In this document: one piece after another, positions 42,685-53,811 of the stretch
Layout: every line of letters begins with the position of its first letter
How positions within the stretch are numbered: the first letter of the stretch is position 1
Source: Acanthosepion lycidas
Taxonomy: Eukaryota > Mollusca > Cephalopoda > Sepiida > Sepiidae
Direction: 5' to 3'
Assembly (NCBI GenBank): GCA_963932145.1
Contig: OZ010580.1
Span: 31,509,267 to 31,573,266, forward strand
Length of the DNA stretch: 64,000 bases
Made by a program: the position numbers and the translations under genes
Notes under the pieces: model-generated
Told to the model about the DNA's origin: nothing
Seen by the model: only the letters and a program-made list of their open reading frames with translations
Databases searched by the model: none

Positions 42685-43062
42685 TAATAAAAAAAAATCA
42701 TTTCAAGGCAATAATGCTACTAAGATGAAAGTGAATGGGAATGAATGAAAAGACTTTAGTGAAGAGAAAAGGACAATAAAAGAACAGATTTCAGAACAAC
42801 AGAAGATAGTGATTGATGTTGCATTTAAATTTTTGAAGATCATAGGTGGCAGGAAAGCAAGAAATCAAAAGAGAAAAGAAACTAGTAGTATAGAATTTAT
42901 GATTACATCTAGCTATTTCAACAGTAAAATAATGAGACCTAGTTGCCATTCTAGTAGTACACTTAAATTTATGCGGTCAAAGTTCCAAGAAGCTCATTAG
43001 AACAATTGCCATGAAAATATAGAAAAGACAGAAGGAAGCCATGTCATGGTGGTGGTGGTGGT
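42685..43062 (-). pseudogene. LINE J1 ORF2 3' end, minus-strand copy
   Basis: The 3' end (AATCATTTCA after a run of A on the plus strand) is at about 42690. In the native orientation one finds TTTTGAT-type 3' UTR motifs, GTGGC, TTCAAAAATTTAAATGCAAC, and a C-terminal zone with LMSFLELW-, YEFK- and SRSSHYFT-like pieces. It is 5'-truncated near a (GGT)n repeat at 43050-43072. Confidence 0.65.
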
Positions 43063-43434
43063 GGTGGTGGGAAAGTAACTGAAGTCAAAATGCAATTGAT
43101 TAAATTACAGACCCTTCTTTGGATTTTGTTGAGAAGCTTGAGATTGCTGGAACACTGTCTCAGAATCTTTTCTGGTATTGCTAGCGGGATCAGTGTTGAT
43201 TGTTATTTTGGCTACATTGCTAGCTTTACACTAATGACTCGGTTATGCCTCGAGGATTATAATACAGAAAATAAAATAAAAAAAGGAAACTAAAATGAGA
43301 CTAATGCTATTTCCAGATTGATTTATAAAGACTTGACTGTCATAGGAAAATTGAGATTATTTAGTGCAAAATATCATTTTTATGTTACTGCTTCACTGAT
43401 TCTCAAAGCCATTCATAACCTTTGCCAGCTGGGG

Positions 43435-43548
43435 CGGGGGTACATCGATATGGTCTAATTGTTAACAAACTTGTTTTGTTACATCAATTACGACTGAGTA
43501 GTGGGTTCAATCCTCACTGGTGTTCACCACAGTATCTGAGTGCTTAAA
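43435..43548 (+). repeat. tRNA-derived SINE head
   Basis: GATATGGTCTAATTGTTAAC resembles an A box and GGGTTCAATCCTCACTGG a B box. An insertion of about 20 bases (ACTTGTTTTGTTACATC) separates them more than usual. It matches the minus-strand unit at 7.4 kb in the B-box part. Confidence 0.5.
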
Positions 43549-43549
43549 T

Positions 43550-44372
43550 TTGAGTTTAAATTTCACATCATGTTTTTGTCTTTTTTGTTTTTCTTTAATT
43601 TTTTTTCCCTCTTGCTATTGAGCTGGCCATTCACTCATTATTCTAAGGATATATCCCTACCGCCTATTACCTCCTCCCACCTCTTAATTTACTAAAATGT
43701 CAGTTAAACATCACATAGTCAAAAAGTTCTGTGGGCTGCAGATCAACTCTCCAAATAAGTTATCTGAATATTCATTCTTTGAAATAACTAGAAATCAAAC
43801 CCAGGATTGTTTTTTTCTTGAAAGTTCTTTCAGAGGTATGTTTCTGCCATTTTTAATCCATGTCTGAATTGATCATTTGATTTTTTTTTTCTTTGTTTTT
43901 TTGCAGAAGTAAGTATCTCATCTAATCTTCCTTTTGAATTTTTTCTTTTCTTTTTTCTAATTGGTGTTCTCCATGGTATTTGAACATTTAAATTTGAGTT
44001 TAAATTTCACATTTCAATCATTAATCATTTGGATTACAATTATAATCTTAATATCTAACAGCAAATAATTATAATATTTAACAGCCACTGTGTTTTTGTT
44101 TTTCTTTACTTTTTTTACCTTGCTAGCTATTTACTCAATATTCTAGGGATAGATCCCTACTACTTATTACCTCCTTCCACCTCTTAATTTACTAGAATGG
44201 CAGTTAAACATCATATGGTAAAAAAGTTCTGTGGGCTGCAGACCAACTCTCCAAATTTGTTATTTGAATGTTCATTCTTTGAAATAACCAGAGATCAAAC
44301 CCAGGACTGTGTTTTTTTTTTTTGTTTCTTTTTAAAGTTCTTTCAGAGGTGAGTCTGCCAGTTTTAATTCTT
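43550..44372. repeat. Direct duplication of about 280 bp (two copies about 0.5 kb apart)
   Basis: AGTTTAAATTTCACAT, CCTACCGCCTATTACCTCC and AAAAAGTTCTGTGGGCTGCA at 43.56-43.86 kb recur at 44.08-44.37 kb with TACTACTTATTACCTCC and AAAAAGTTCTGTGGGCTGCA. Both end at AGTTCTTTCAGAGGT. Identity is high but with many small differences. The second copy has an extra stretch of about 75 bases. A B-box-like GGGTTTGAT (minus strand) suggests each may contain a SINE. Confidence 0.75.
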
Positions 44373-44589
44373 TGTTGAATTTCTAATGGACACCTTGACT
44401 TTTACTAAGTTAAAACTTAGCAACTTTGTTTTGTTTTGTTTTTTTAATCGGAATATATACCTGGTCCATATTCCTCCCATTTCTCTTGAACAGTAGTAGG
44501 GACTCTTTTCTTGTTTCCCGTTTAGGAAGGGGTTCCTGATCCTTTCCTTTTCTCTGGACTTAATAGTAGTGCTGTCATGAATTTTTTGT

Positions 44590-46895
44590 GATATGCGTGG
44601 GTGGCGGTAATGTCTCTTCATACTGAGGGTACCAGGTTGGCTGCTTTCTGGTTGCTCTTCCCAAACTCTTGTGTAGTGTCCCGAGAGGCTGCTCTGATCA
44701 ACAGTTGTATAATATCAGGATTCTTGCAGTGCCATATTGCACATTGGAAGAGTGTCTCTGCAAGCACCTCCAGTGGGCAACCTCAAGGCCACATTATGTT
44801 GCAGTCTGTGCTAGTTCTCTATTCCACATGTTACATTAGATGACCGACTGCTAGTACTACTTTTCCTTACTAAAATAATACACCATAACTATAAGCAACC
44901 AAAGATATAAAACTAAACCAGCTCAACAAAAAACACCTAAATCCCTCAACTTTCCTTTCTTCAACATTTGTGGTATTCATACCAACTTCTGCAGTGTGGA
45001 ACCATTCCTCTTCAAAAAGTTTCCAGACATCCTAGCTCTCTGTGAAATTAATCTTAACTCTTCAATCCCCTCCTGATTTCTTCAATCCTGGCTATCTTCC
45101 TCTCTATAGGAAGGACTCTAATGTCAACATGCATGGCCTGGGAGTTTATATTTCTGGACATCTCCCACTGGCTAGGAAACTCTCTCTTGAATCTCCAGAC
45201 CATTTTTATGTGTCTTTGTCTCTGTCTTCTAAACTCAGTCAGCTATTTCTTGTTTCTCTATTGTTATCCTTCCTCTCATGATTGTTGTGTGTTAGATAGT
45301 ATTTCTGATAATATGGAAAAGGCCATCTCCCTACACCCGTTTGAAAATATACTTGTGTTCAGTGACTTTAATGCCCACCATGCTCAGTGCCTTGAACATT
45401 CTGTCACTGATATCCAAACCATGAACTTTTCAATCACTTATGCAAGTGGTGAATTTCCCCATGCATTTCCTCAGTAACCCTGGTGAACATGCTTCTATTC
45501 TAGATCTCTTTTTCACCTCTATCCCTGACTCATCTTGTAATATGTAGCTTTGCCCTCTTGGCAACTTTGATTATGCAGTAGTGTCTATAAACATCTCTTT
45601 CTGCTCCCCTACCAGCCAAGAACCTTCTACTAATAAAATATATTTCTGTTATCAACAAGTGGATTAGGACTCATTCCATGATCTCCTCCATGAGATCCTT
45701 TGGAATGAAATTTTTAATCATCCTGTTCAAAAATGCACATCTGAAGTCTCCTCCTGGGTAAAAGCCAGCATCAATGCATTCATTCCAGCAAGGAAATATC
45801 AAGTTAAATCACATTCATCGCCTTGGTTCTCACCTGCAGGCTTGGCCACTATAACCCACATATCTGATGCAGCAGACGTCTCTTTGTCTCTGCTTGTAAT
45901 GAGTGTAAGTAGGTCCTCAAAGAAGCAAAGTTACTGTTTGCTGATAGAATGATACAACATATATCATCTTACAAGTTTAGTTCTAGAAATTATTAGCAGC
46001 TCTTCAAGAGTGTGCTGAACAACAATCCCTCCTCTATTCAATCAATTCAAAGTTCTGACATCTACAGCTTTGCTCGGAAATTCTCTTCCAACTCTACATG
46101 AGACCCATTTGGAGTACACACACCTGTTTTCTACACTAAAATAGAGGCTCTACTGAGTGATATGTGCATAACTCATCACTGGTATCAGACATCATTTTTA
46201 AACTGGATTGCCATAAGGCAAGCAAAGGTGATGGGATCCCAGCTGTCGTCCTAAAGAAATGTGCTCCTGAGCTGGCTCTAGTTCTCTCCAAACTCTACAA
46301 CTACTGCCTTGCTGCTTCTTGCTTTCCAGCTTGTTGGAAATCCTCCTTTGCAGTTCTTGTTTTTAAGAACTCTAGAGAATCTTCTGACTCCTCTAACTAT
46401 CACCCTATTAGTCTCCTATCACTTTTTGGCAATGTAATCAAAGTTTTCATCAATGTTGAAGAGGTTAAGCATCTTACCTCTCACAAGCTACTCTGACAAA
46501 CAATACAGCTTCTGTTTTGACAGGTCTAATGCTGATGTGCCAACAGCCATCATTGAATATGTATATCAAGCTCTTGATAAGAATGGCAAAGCTTGAGCTG
46601 TGGCTCTAGACATCTCAAAGGCATTTGACAGAGTTTGGCCCACTGGAATTCTACATAAGCTCCAGGGCTATGGTATTTCAGGATGATTGTTTGATTTAAT
46701 CCAATTGTTCCTATAAAATCATGAAATGAAGACCGTTTTGAATGGGCTCTACTCTGTCAAGCTTTTCTTCCTGGTGTTCCAACTACATGAATTTAAGTAT
46801 GCTAATTGATTGGCATCTATGTCCCACCCTTTTACTATTGAAATAGTTAAATGTAATTACCACTTCTATTCCAACAGTTTCTTTTCTTGCACTTC
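44590..46895 (+). pseudogene. LINE J1 (jockey/CR1-like) 5' part: endonuclease and partial reverse transcriptase
   Basis: Non-LTR retrotransposon, left part. Frames over 45042-45281 and 45121-45477 contain PDFFNPGYLPLYRKDSNVNM, then HGLGVYISGHLPLA, and LVFSDFNAHHAQC, the GDFNAH-type catalytic box of the apurinic-type endonuclease (with Gly changed to Ser). At 46164-46496 KASKGDGIPAVVLKKC, CFPACWK and NYHPISLLSLFGNV are the fingers region of the reverse transcriptase; ALDISKAFDRVWPTG follows with the first catalytic Asp. After about 46740 the sequence jumps to the C-terminal end, so the YADD box is deleted. Stops and shifts occur throughout. Confidence 0.8.
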
Positions 46896-47354
46896 TGTTA
46901 TGACGTTGATTTTGGGTTAGTAGAGACAAACGCCAAATAACATGTAACAATAAAAAGGGTTTTAATCGGCTGGTAAAAAGGTACAGAAATCGCCTGAGTA
47001 GTCAATAACTAGCTCAGCTAAGAACTTCTCGGTCTCTATATTTATCAATCCACCCACGAGGATCGAATGTGGCACAAGGCCGTTTTAATGTGGGTATCCC
47101 CGAGCCCGTAGGCTCGGCCAAAAATATGGCCTTTCTGAACCCGCCTAGACGGGTTCAGGCCCTGTCAACCTCCCCGGACGAAACCTTGCCCTTCAGCAAA
47201 GCCTCGTCCGGGTTCCCCCTCTGCTAATGCAGAGAGTTCGACAGTCGCCGAGAGTCTGTCTCTCATGTCAACTGACATGCCACTATTTAAAGTCTTTGTT
47301 CACAGACGCAGATAAGTTCATCTTCAAGAGGGGGGGTAGGTTTCCGACACAACA
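46896..47354 (-). repeat. 3' LTR, 459 bp
   Basis: It begins TGTTATGACG and ends CCGACACAACA on the plus strand. Its inner part (GGTATCCCCGAGCCCGTAGG, CGGACGAAACCTTGCCCTTC) is GC-rich. Compared with the 5' LTR it lacks the internal duplication and has one extra CTAGCTCAG. Confidence 0.92.
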
Positions 47355-47368
47355 CCTCCCCCTTGAGA
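47355..47368 (-). promoter_or_regulatory. Polypurine tract
   Basis: On the minus strand CTCAAGGGGGAGG directly precedes the 3' LTR: the primer for plus-strand DNA synthesis. Confidence 0.85.
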
Positions 47369-47383
47369 TTAATTCCGGAGGAA

Positions 47384-48694
47384 TTAATATCTTTTTCTTT
47401 TGGGATCTGGACTTAAACGCTCCACCCTAGTTCTTTTTCTTGTCCTTCTTTGGACAACTGTTTCAGGCAATGGTGGAGTTGGTATATCGAATAAATCATA
47501 TAATACCTCCATTGGTTCTTCAATTTCTTTACTTATTTCTTCAATGATTCTTTTCCTTAATTGGTTCAAATGTCTTTTGTGCGTCCATTTTTTACTTCTT
47601 ATGTATAACATCTTACCAATTCTTTGAGTTACCACTCCATCTTGCCAAAATTCCTTCCCATTTTTGTAATTTAAAAAAAAAAACTATCTCCTGGCCTGAG
47701 ATATTTCATATTTTCCTGATGCGTTTTGTTCTGGTAACTCTTTTCTTTCCGGCAGCAGCCTATTGAATACAGATCTAATTTTTCTAGCAAACATCAGTTC
47801 AGCTGGAGGCATCCCTAATATTGCATTTGGATTTGGTGTTATTCTGTATATACTTAAAAACTGCTGTATATTACCATCATCTGTATTAGTACCATTTGTT
47901 TTTTAAGGGCTCTCTTGAACGTATCAACAAACCGTTCAGCCTGTCCATTTGACCTAGGATAGTACGGTGAAGTCGTGATGTGGTCAATTCCCAGAGTCTT
48001 ACAAAACGTCTTAAATTCACTTCCTGTGTATTGAGTTCCATTGTCGGTGACAATTTTTTCTGGTACTCCAAAACGTGCAAACATTTCTGTAAGAAAATAT
48101 TTTGTTACAGAAGCAGCTGGTCTTTTGCACTTAAAGATTTCAGGCCACTTGGAATAGCTATCCACAACTATCAAGTAGAAATTACCATTCATAGGTCCAG
48201 CATAATCTATGTGGAGTCTGGTCCATGGAACATCTGTTTTTGGCCATGGTGTGTATTTTACTGGCGGTGCTTTCGCTGCCATTTGACACCCTCTACAAGT
48301 TTTAACTACCTGTTCAATGTCCATCTTTGGCCAATAAATGTAACTCCTCATCAGGGCTTTCATATGTCCAATACCAGGATGCCCCTGATGAAATTCCTTC
48401 AAAATCCGCTTTTGTAGTACAACCGGTATCACGACTCTTCCAGCATATAACAGCACTTCATCACATATTGAATATGCGGGTGAAGAAGTTTTATACTTTT
48501 CTGAAGTTACAACTTCTTTCATTTTTCTAATAAAAATGTCATTTTCTGCTTTTAATTTTATTTCATCTAATGTCACCGGTAATTCTTTTACTGTGTTATA
48601 CATTACTTCAACCAATTCATTTTCTGCTTGTAACGCCACTATCACCGTATCTTCTAGCGGTTCCGAAGACATTGGGATCAGTTTAGATAAACCA
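47384..48694 (-). pseudogene. Integrase, C-terminal pol
   Basis: The integrase inserts the double-stranded cDNA. The frame 47854-48672 holds the zinc-binding HHCC module (HQGHPGIGHMK, YWPKMD, CRGCQM) and the DDE core: HIDYAGP (first Asp), VTDNGTQY (second Asp) and NGQAERFVDTFK (Glu), so the catalytic triad is intact. A frameshift after MVLIQ cuts it at about 47870. The remaining C-terminal tail (RIGKMLYIRSKKWTHKRHLN, PPLPETVVQRR) lies in another frame up to 47384. It cannot produce a full enzyme as it stands. Confidence 0.9.
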
Positions 48695-49992
48695 TCAGCA
48701 TGGCTTAATTTTTTTAGATGATAAAAATTCCATTTTGAAATTGTAATTCAACAAAATGGTTCCCCATCGTTGCAAACGGTTTGCCGTATGAATACGTATA
48801 CCCTTCTTCGAACCATAGATTGAAAGCAGCGGGCGATGGTCGGTCTGCAATATAAACCTTCTTCCATGTATGTACTTATGGAATTTTTTTTTTTTTTTTT
48901 TTTTTACAAGCATAGATGATAGCTAAGCTTTCTTTCTCAATTTGAGGGTACTTCTTTTCTGCGGGTAATAATGTCCTTGATGCATGTGCCACTGGCTTTG
49001 TATTGCCGTCTCTGAATTTATGCAGAATTACCGCACCTATTCCGTACTCGCTTGCGTCCGATGCCACTATAATTTCCTGTTTAGGGTCATAATGTGTTAG
49101 CGATAATTCCGACGTCAAAATATTCTTTATTTTGCCAAATGCCTTCTGACACACTTCTGACCATTCCCACTTTGCTCCCTTTTTAAGCAATTTATTTAAT
49201 AAGGCCGTAAGGCTGCACATATTAGGAATATATATCCCATAATAGTTAGCAAGTCCTAAGAACGCTTGTAGCATTACTACATTTTTGGGAGTTGGCATGC
49301 TTTTGATTGCTTCTGCCATTGCCGGATCTGGTCTTCTTCCATCAGAGTCTATTATCTGCCCCAAAAACTTAATTTCACTCATAAAAAATTCACATTTTTC
49401 AGCTCCAAGTTTGAGTCCATATTCTTCAATTTTTTCAAAAACCTGATTAATATGTTCCAAATGTTCATTTCGATCTTTACTTTTTATCAAAATATCATCA
49501 AGATATGCAATGGCGAAGTCCAACCCTGCCAGCACAGTGTCCATAATTTGCTGAAAAATACTAGGGGATACTTTTAAACCAAAAGGCAGACGGTTTAATT
49601 TGTATAAACCCTTGTGTGTATTGATAGTCAACAATTTAGAACATTCTTCGTCCACTTTCACTTGGAGATAGACATCCGATAAATCCAATTTAGAGAATAT
49701 TTTTCTTCCATTTAAACTTGCAAAAGTGTCTTCTGGTGAAGGCAAAGGATATGTGTGGTCTTTTAAGCAATCATTTAGACCCGTAGAGAAATCGGCACAC
49801 ATCCGAATTTTATTATTCTTTTTCTTAACATATACAACAGGGCAGGCCCACTCTGAAAATTCAATGCGTGAAATAACTCCTAAATTTTCAAGCCGTTCCA
49901 ATTCTTTGTTAATCTGTTCCAAAACACCAAATGGCACATTTCTTTTTCGCTTGAAAATAGGTTTTATTCCTTCACTTCAAATTTTGCCTTCG
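48695..49992 (-). pseudogene. Reverse transcriptase and RNase H
   Basis: The enzyme copies the element RNA into DNA. The frame 48876-49937 carries CPVVYVKKKNNKIRMCADFS, LDLSDVYLQVKVD (motif A Asp), RLPFGLKVSPSIFQQ, IAYLDDILI (YLDD catalytic box) and FLGQII, then the RNase H start VASDASEYGIGAV. It ends in a poly-Lys stretch from a run of 22 T on the plus strand (48884-48905); the rest of RNase H (GRRFILQTDHRPLLSIYG) continues in another frame. A second shift at about 49964 separates the enzyme from its upstream linker. Catalytic residues seem intact, but the gene is broken. Confidence 0.9.
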
Positions 49993-50442
49993 TCTTTTTG
50001 CAACATCCAAGACCTTCTAAAAATACTTGTGGAAATTTTATTTTCAGATCTTTCACCAAATTTTCTGTAACCCGATTTTTACATGGAGAAGAAACATTAA
50101 TTCTATTGCAGAAAGAATTTATAAGGAGTTCCCATAAATTAAAAAGTATAATCCAATCTGTTCCAAATAAATTTGAAGCATTTTGTAGCACATACACTTT
50201 AGTGTCTTATCAACAAATAAAATATTACAAGAAAATTCACCTTGAAAATGCAATTTTCTTCCAGAAATCCCGCGAGCCACTTTTTCAGTCTTTTTAAGCA
50301 AAGGTCTGCCTATTTTAATCCATGTTGCTGTATTATTAATAATGGAAATATCACTTCCAGTATCTAGCTGTAGTTTAACTTTTTCCATTCTGTACGAATT
50401 TTCTTTTCTGCCCCTCCTCAATCTCCTGACGTGACAACACAA
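49964..50442 (-). pseudogene. Aspartic protease and linker to reverse transcriptase
   Basis: The frame 50119-50442 has LQLDTGSDISIINNT, the DTGS active site of retroviral-type proteases, followed by ATWIKIGRPLL, GRKLHFQGEF and CNILFV. The linker KIKFPQVFLEGLGCC, with a conserved pre-reverse-transcriptase signature, follows in a different frame at 49964-50197. Frameshifts separate it from gag and from the reverse transcriptase. Confidence 0.85.
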
Positions 50443-50542
50443 TATTCACATTATCTTTTTTCGACTTAAATTTTTTTCTTTTGTTTTTACAATGAGTACT
50501 TATATGGCCTTTATTGCCACACGAATAGCAATTTTTGTCGCG

Positions 50543-50573
<31 letters not shown>

Positions 50574-51404
50574 ATAATTCCAAAGCACGTTGGTTTTTTA
50601 ACGTTTTTATTAACTATTCCCGTTTTTGGTCGAGTAGCATGGACACGGGATATGTCTTTTTCTTCAATTTGCGTATTGTCATGTTTTAAGTTTTCAATTC
50701 TTTGACACTCTTCCGTAACCTTCTGCAAAGTGATCTCGGAATTTTGTTCGAGTTTTACCAATATTCGGGACCTTATGTCCTTATCTTTGCTAGAAGTCAA
50801 GCCTTGAACGAATATTAAACATTTAAATCGATCAATTGAAAGATCATGCAACATAAAACGTTCACACATTCTGTTAACATTTCCAGCATACGTAACAACA
50901 TCCTCATCGTCACGCTTTACCATATTCAAACACGAGAAACGAGTATGAAACAAACTCGCTCGCCAAAAATACAGATAAAGTTAAAGTATTAACAGTTTCT
51001 TCGAAAGAAATGTCACCAGTTTTTCTTGGAAGGACAAAATTCGTATACTTTTTATTTTCATCTGTACCCAACTTTTGTAAAAGTAAACTCACTTTTTGTT
51101 CATCAGTCCAACCTTCACATTTTTTTTCAAATATTGTTTCAAATCTTCTGAAATACGCAGGAAATGTTATGCCCTCCTCTGGGTTAAATTTGAACTCAGT
51201 AATAGAATTAGCAATACCTTCGGCCGTAAATGACGAATTTACTGGATTCTAAGAATCCAGTAAAATCGCTTCATATAAAGCCTTTGTGTCATTTCGCTGC
51301 TGAACTTGTAAATCCAATAGTTGTTCCCGAAACAATTTTTGTTGCTCTTGTTGCTGAATTTGACTTTGCACTAGAGTTTTCGTTAATGCAATCAAATCTT
51401 CCAT
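50375..51404 (-). pseudogene. gag
   Basis: The structural protein starts near 51404 (MEDLIALTKTLVQSQIQQ), a coiled-coil-like N-terminus common in this element type. An in-frame TAG lies at 51249-51251. The middle (SLLLQKLGTDENKKYTNF) continues, then a frameshift at about 50950 leads to FHTRFSCLNMVKRDDEDVVT and a C-terminus with zinc knuckle CYSCGNKGHISTHC (C-X2-C-X4-H-X4-C). Just before the knuckle a run of about 29 A (50543-50571) encodes Phe residues in place of what should be another Cys/His segment. Confidence 0.88.
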
Positions 51405-51623
51405 TATGCGTAATAGATTAAAACACTTTTCGAAGACAGTCAAAAAAAAGGGAAAAACACGTATATATCCACAATGAGCACAAGTCTTACTTCTTTTTGG
51501 CACGTTGAAATCCCATTTCTTCGTGAAGAACAAAGTTCGACGTATTTTTTTTTTTTTTTCAGAGCAAAAAAAAAATTTATATAGTCCACCTAGAGTTGAA
51601 AAATTCTCCACTCAGCGTGATGA

Positions 51624-51641
51624 ACGAATCTCTCGTCGCCA
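51624..51641 (-). promoter_or_regulatory. Primer binding site
   Basis: One base after the 5' LTR the minus strand reads TGGCGACGAGAGATTCG. The TGGCGAC start would pair with a tRNA ending GTCGCCA, as for the tRNA-Arg primer of Drosophila 412/mdg1; the true primer in this organism is not known. Confidence 0.65.
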
Positions 51642-51642
51642 C

Positions 51643-52316
51643 TGTTATAATGTTGATTTGGGGTTAGTAGAGACAAACGCCAAATAACACGTAACAATAA
51701 AAAGGGTTTTAATAGCCTGGTAAAAAAAAGGTACAGAAATCGCCTGAGTAGTCAATAACTAAGAACTTCTCGGTCTCTATATTTATCAATCCACCCATGA
51801 GGATCGAATGTGGCACAAGGCCGTTTTAATGTGGGTATCCCCGAGCCCGTAGGCTCGGCCAAAAATATGGCCTTTCTGAACCCGCCTAGACGGGTTCAGG
51901 CCCTGTCAACCTCCCCGGACGAAACCTTGCCCTTCGGCAAAGCCTCGTCCGGGTTCCCCCTCTGCTAATGCAGAGAGTTCGACAGTCGCCGAGAGTCTGG
52001 GTATTTATCAATCCACCCACGAGGATCGAATGTGGCACAAGGCCGTTTTAATGTGGGTATCCCCGAGCCCGTAGGCTCGGCCAAAAATATGGCCTTTCTG
52101 AACCCGCCTAGACGGGTTCAGGCCCTGTCAACCTCCCCGGACGAAACCTTGCCCTTCGGCAAAGCCTCGTCCGAGTTCCCCTCTGCTAATGCAGAGCGTT
52201 CGACAGTCGCCGAGAGTCTGTCTCTCATGTCAACTGACATGCCACTATTTAAAGTCTTTGTTCACAGACGCAGATAAGTTCATCTTCAAGAGGGGTGGTA
52301 GGTTTCCGACACAACA
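51643..52316 (-). repeat. 5' LTR, 674 bp, with internal tandem duplication
   Basis: Same ends as the other LTR, but a segment of about 220 bp (TATTTATCAATCCACCCA to AGAGTCTG) occurs twice in tandem, at about 51779-51998 and 52001-52220. The two units differ only at a few sites. This accounts for the 215-bp length difference between the LTRs. Confidence 0.92.
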
Positions 52317-52540
52317 ACTTCCCACCTCTGGAACTCCCTTCTGTTTACTTGCTTCCCTAACAACTACAATCTTCAAAAATTTAAATGCAATGTCAGTTGC
52401 TATCTTCTATCTTCTTGAATCCCATTTATTTTTTATCCTTTTGTCAATCTCCCCTATATCCAGTCTTTTCTCTCACTTTCACTCTCTGTAACATTCCTGC
52501 CTTGCTTGGGGTGAAATGATTAAAAAAATATTTGTATTCA
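52317..52540 (+). pseudogene. LINE J1 3' end, continuation beyond the gypsy insertion
   Basis: CCACCTCTGGAACTCCCTTC, TTCAAAAATTTAAATGCAAT and the end GCTTGGGGTGAAATGATT with an A tail. This picks up exactly where the LINE stopped at 46895 and ends like the other J1 copies. Confidence 0.88.
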
Positions 52541-53540
52541 CCTTCTAGGAGTCAGCAAACTTTGATATGGTTGGTGGTGACTTCTAATTAAAATCATCAT
52601 ATGTCATAGAATATATAATACCCTTTATCCACTCCTTGCAAAAACAAATTATTGAAAATATATCTCCTTTATCTTATATATGAAAGTGAGATATCTGGTA
52701 GATTAATACTTACTCAGGTGCCATTGAACAATCAATATTTGATTTAATAATTTAACTTGAGTCCATGAAAATGTAATATTAAATTTAAATGCTAATAGTC
52801 TTCAAATTAACAGTTGGACAATACAAATTTCCAAATTATGATTTTACTGAAAAATCTCTCATGAAATAAATTTTATTCGAGGTAAAAACATGATCGGTAG
52901 AATATTGTTGTAGAAATATTGAGTCCTTTTGTTAAACTTAGTATAATTATTTAATAAAAAAAAAGAAGCAATTATATTGGCAAAATTAATGAAGTGTAAC
53001 CCGAGATAATAGTTTTGTCATTAAAAAAATAATGGAGAAGTTTAGTAACCTTGCCTGACAAATAAGCCCCTTTGATAACCAATATAAATTTGGTATTAAA
53101 AAATAACTACTTGTATTTTTAAATTAAAATTTCTAGAAATATGAGGAAAAAGTTTCATGATTATAGTAATATTCTTTGTTAGCATAGAACACTTTAATAG
53201 TGATCAAAGAAGCCAAATTAGTTCAATATGCAAGTAAAACAATTTTACCATTTAGAGTAAAAACAAACAAACAAACAAAATGATATGTATTTATGAATGT
53301 ATGGCTGAGTGTTGATAGAATTAGAATTTCTGATGTAATTAATTGTACATAATTTTAAGTTGGATTTTTGTAAACATTCTAAAGCTGGAAAATGTAATTT
53401 AAAAAAAATCTGTTAAATGCAATAATGAACCAATTTGGTACTATTTAGTTTTTGGCACATGCAGAAAATGAAAAGCAATGAGCTTTGATTATTTTTTCAT
53501 AATTACTAATTAAAATATTACTGACTTTGATTGAAGTCAA
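52541..53540. other. AT-rich stretch, no feature recognised
   Basis: Small (AAAC)n-like repeat at about 53262-53280; otherwise no frame or family. Confidence 0.5.
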
Positions 53541-53544
53541 AAAG

Positions 53545-53692
53545 TTAAGCTGGCAATGGAAGAACTGAAAGTTGGAGAATTTGACACCCACAGGGCATAC
53601 TGAAGCAGAATGGTGTGGAAGGAAACATTGAATAAGCTACTTAATGAGTTGGATGGCAGAACAGAGACTGGAAAAGATTTTTTTTTTTTTTA
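53545..53692 (+). repeat. LINE R 3' relic
   Basis: GAAGAACTGAAAGTTGGAGA, ACACCCACAGGGCATACTGA and GGATGGCAGAACAGAGACTG are decayed DNA-level matches to the ENLTFTGHIE and WMAEQG segments. A run of T follows at 53678-53690. Confidence 0.5.
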
Positions 53693-53811
53693 CTAAGGTT
53701 AACTTAATACAAGGCTCAAGAGCTACACACGGTAGAGTGTTACTGAATGATGTGTGATATGAATGTAAGAGGTGGAAGAAAGAATTGAAGATAATAAGGA
53801 TGGGGGGTATT

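Larger units (their letters stand above)
46896..52316 (-). mobile_element. Ty3/gypsy LTR retrotransposon, full length, dead, inserted in LINE J1
   Basis: A complete element of 5421 bp with two LTRs, flanked by the 5-bp duplicate ACTTC (46891-46895 and 52317-52321). The order on the minus strand is LTR, primer site, gag, protease, reverse transcriptase with RNase H, integrase, purine tract, LTR. There is no env gene. Coding sequence resembles gypsy elements with K02A2.6-type pol genes. The LINE continues directly at 52317 (CCCACCTCTGGAACTCC), so the insertion is later than the LINE. Its GC content is clearly higher than that of the surroundings. Confidence 0.92.

Noticed and set aside
47980..48417. 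145-residue plus-strand frame in the gypsy element
   Set aside because: It is antisense to the integrase, whose motifs on the minus strand are unmistakable.
49726..50297. Plus-strand frames of 99-114 residues
   Set aside because: Antisense to reverse transcriptase, linker and protease of the gypsy element.
51505..52277. Frames inside the 5' LTR region and its border
   Set aside because: They lie in LTR sequence or overlap gag antisense; they show no known domain, and one (52032-52277) is a GC-rich LTR reading.
46896..52316. Envelope gene that would make the gypsy element an errantivirus
   Set aside because: The pol tail is followed directly by the purine tract and 3' LTR; no room or reading frame for env.
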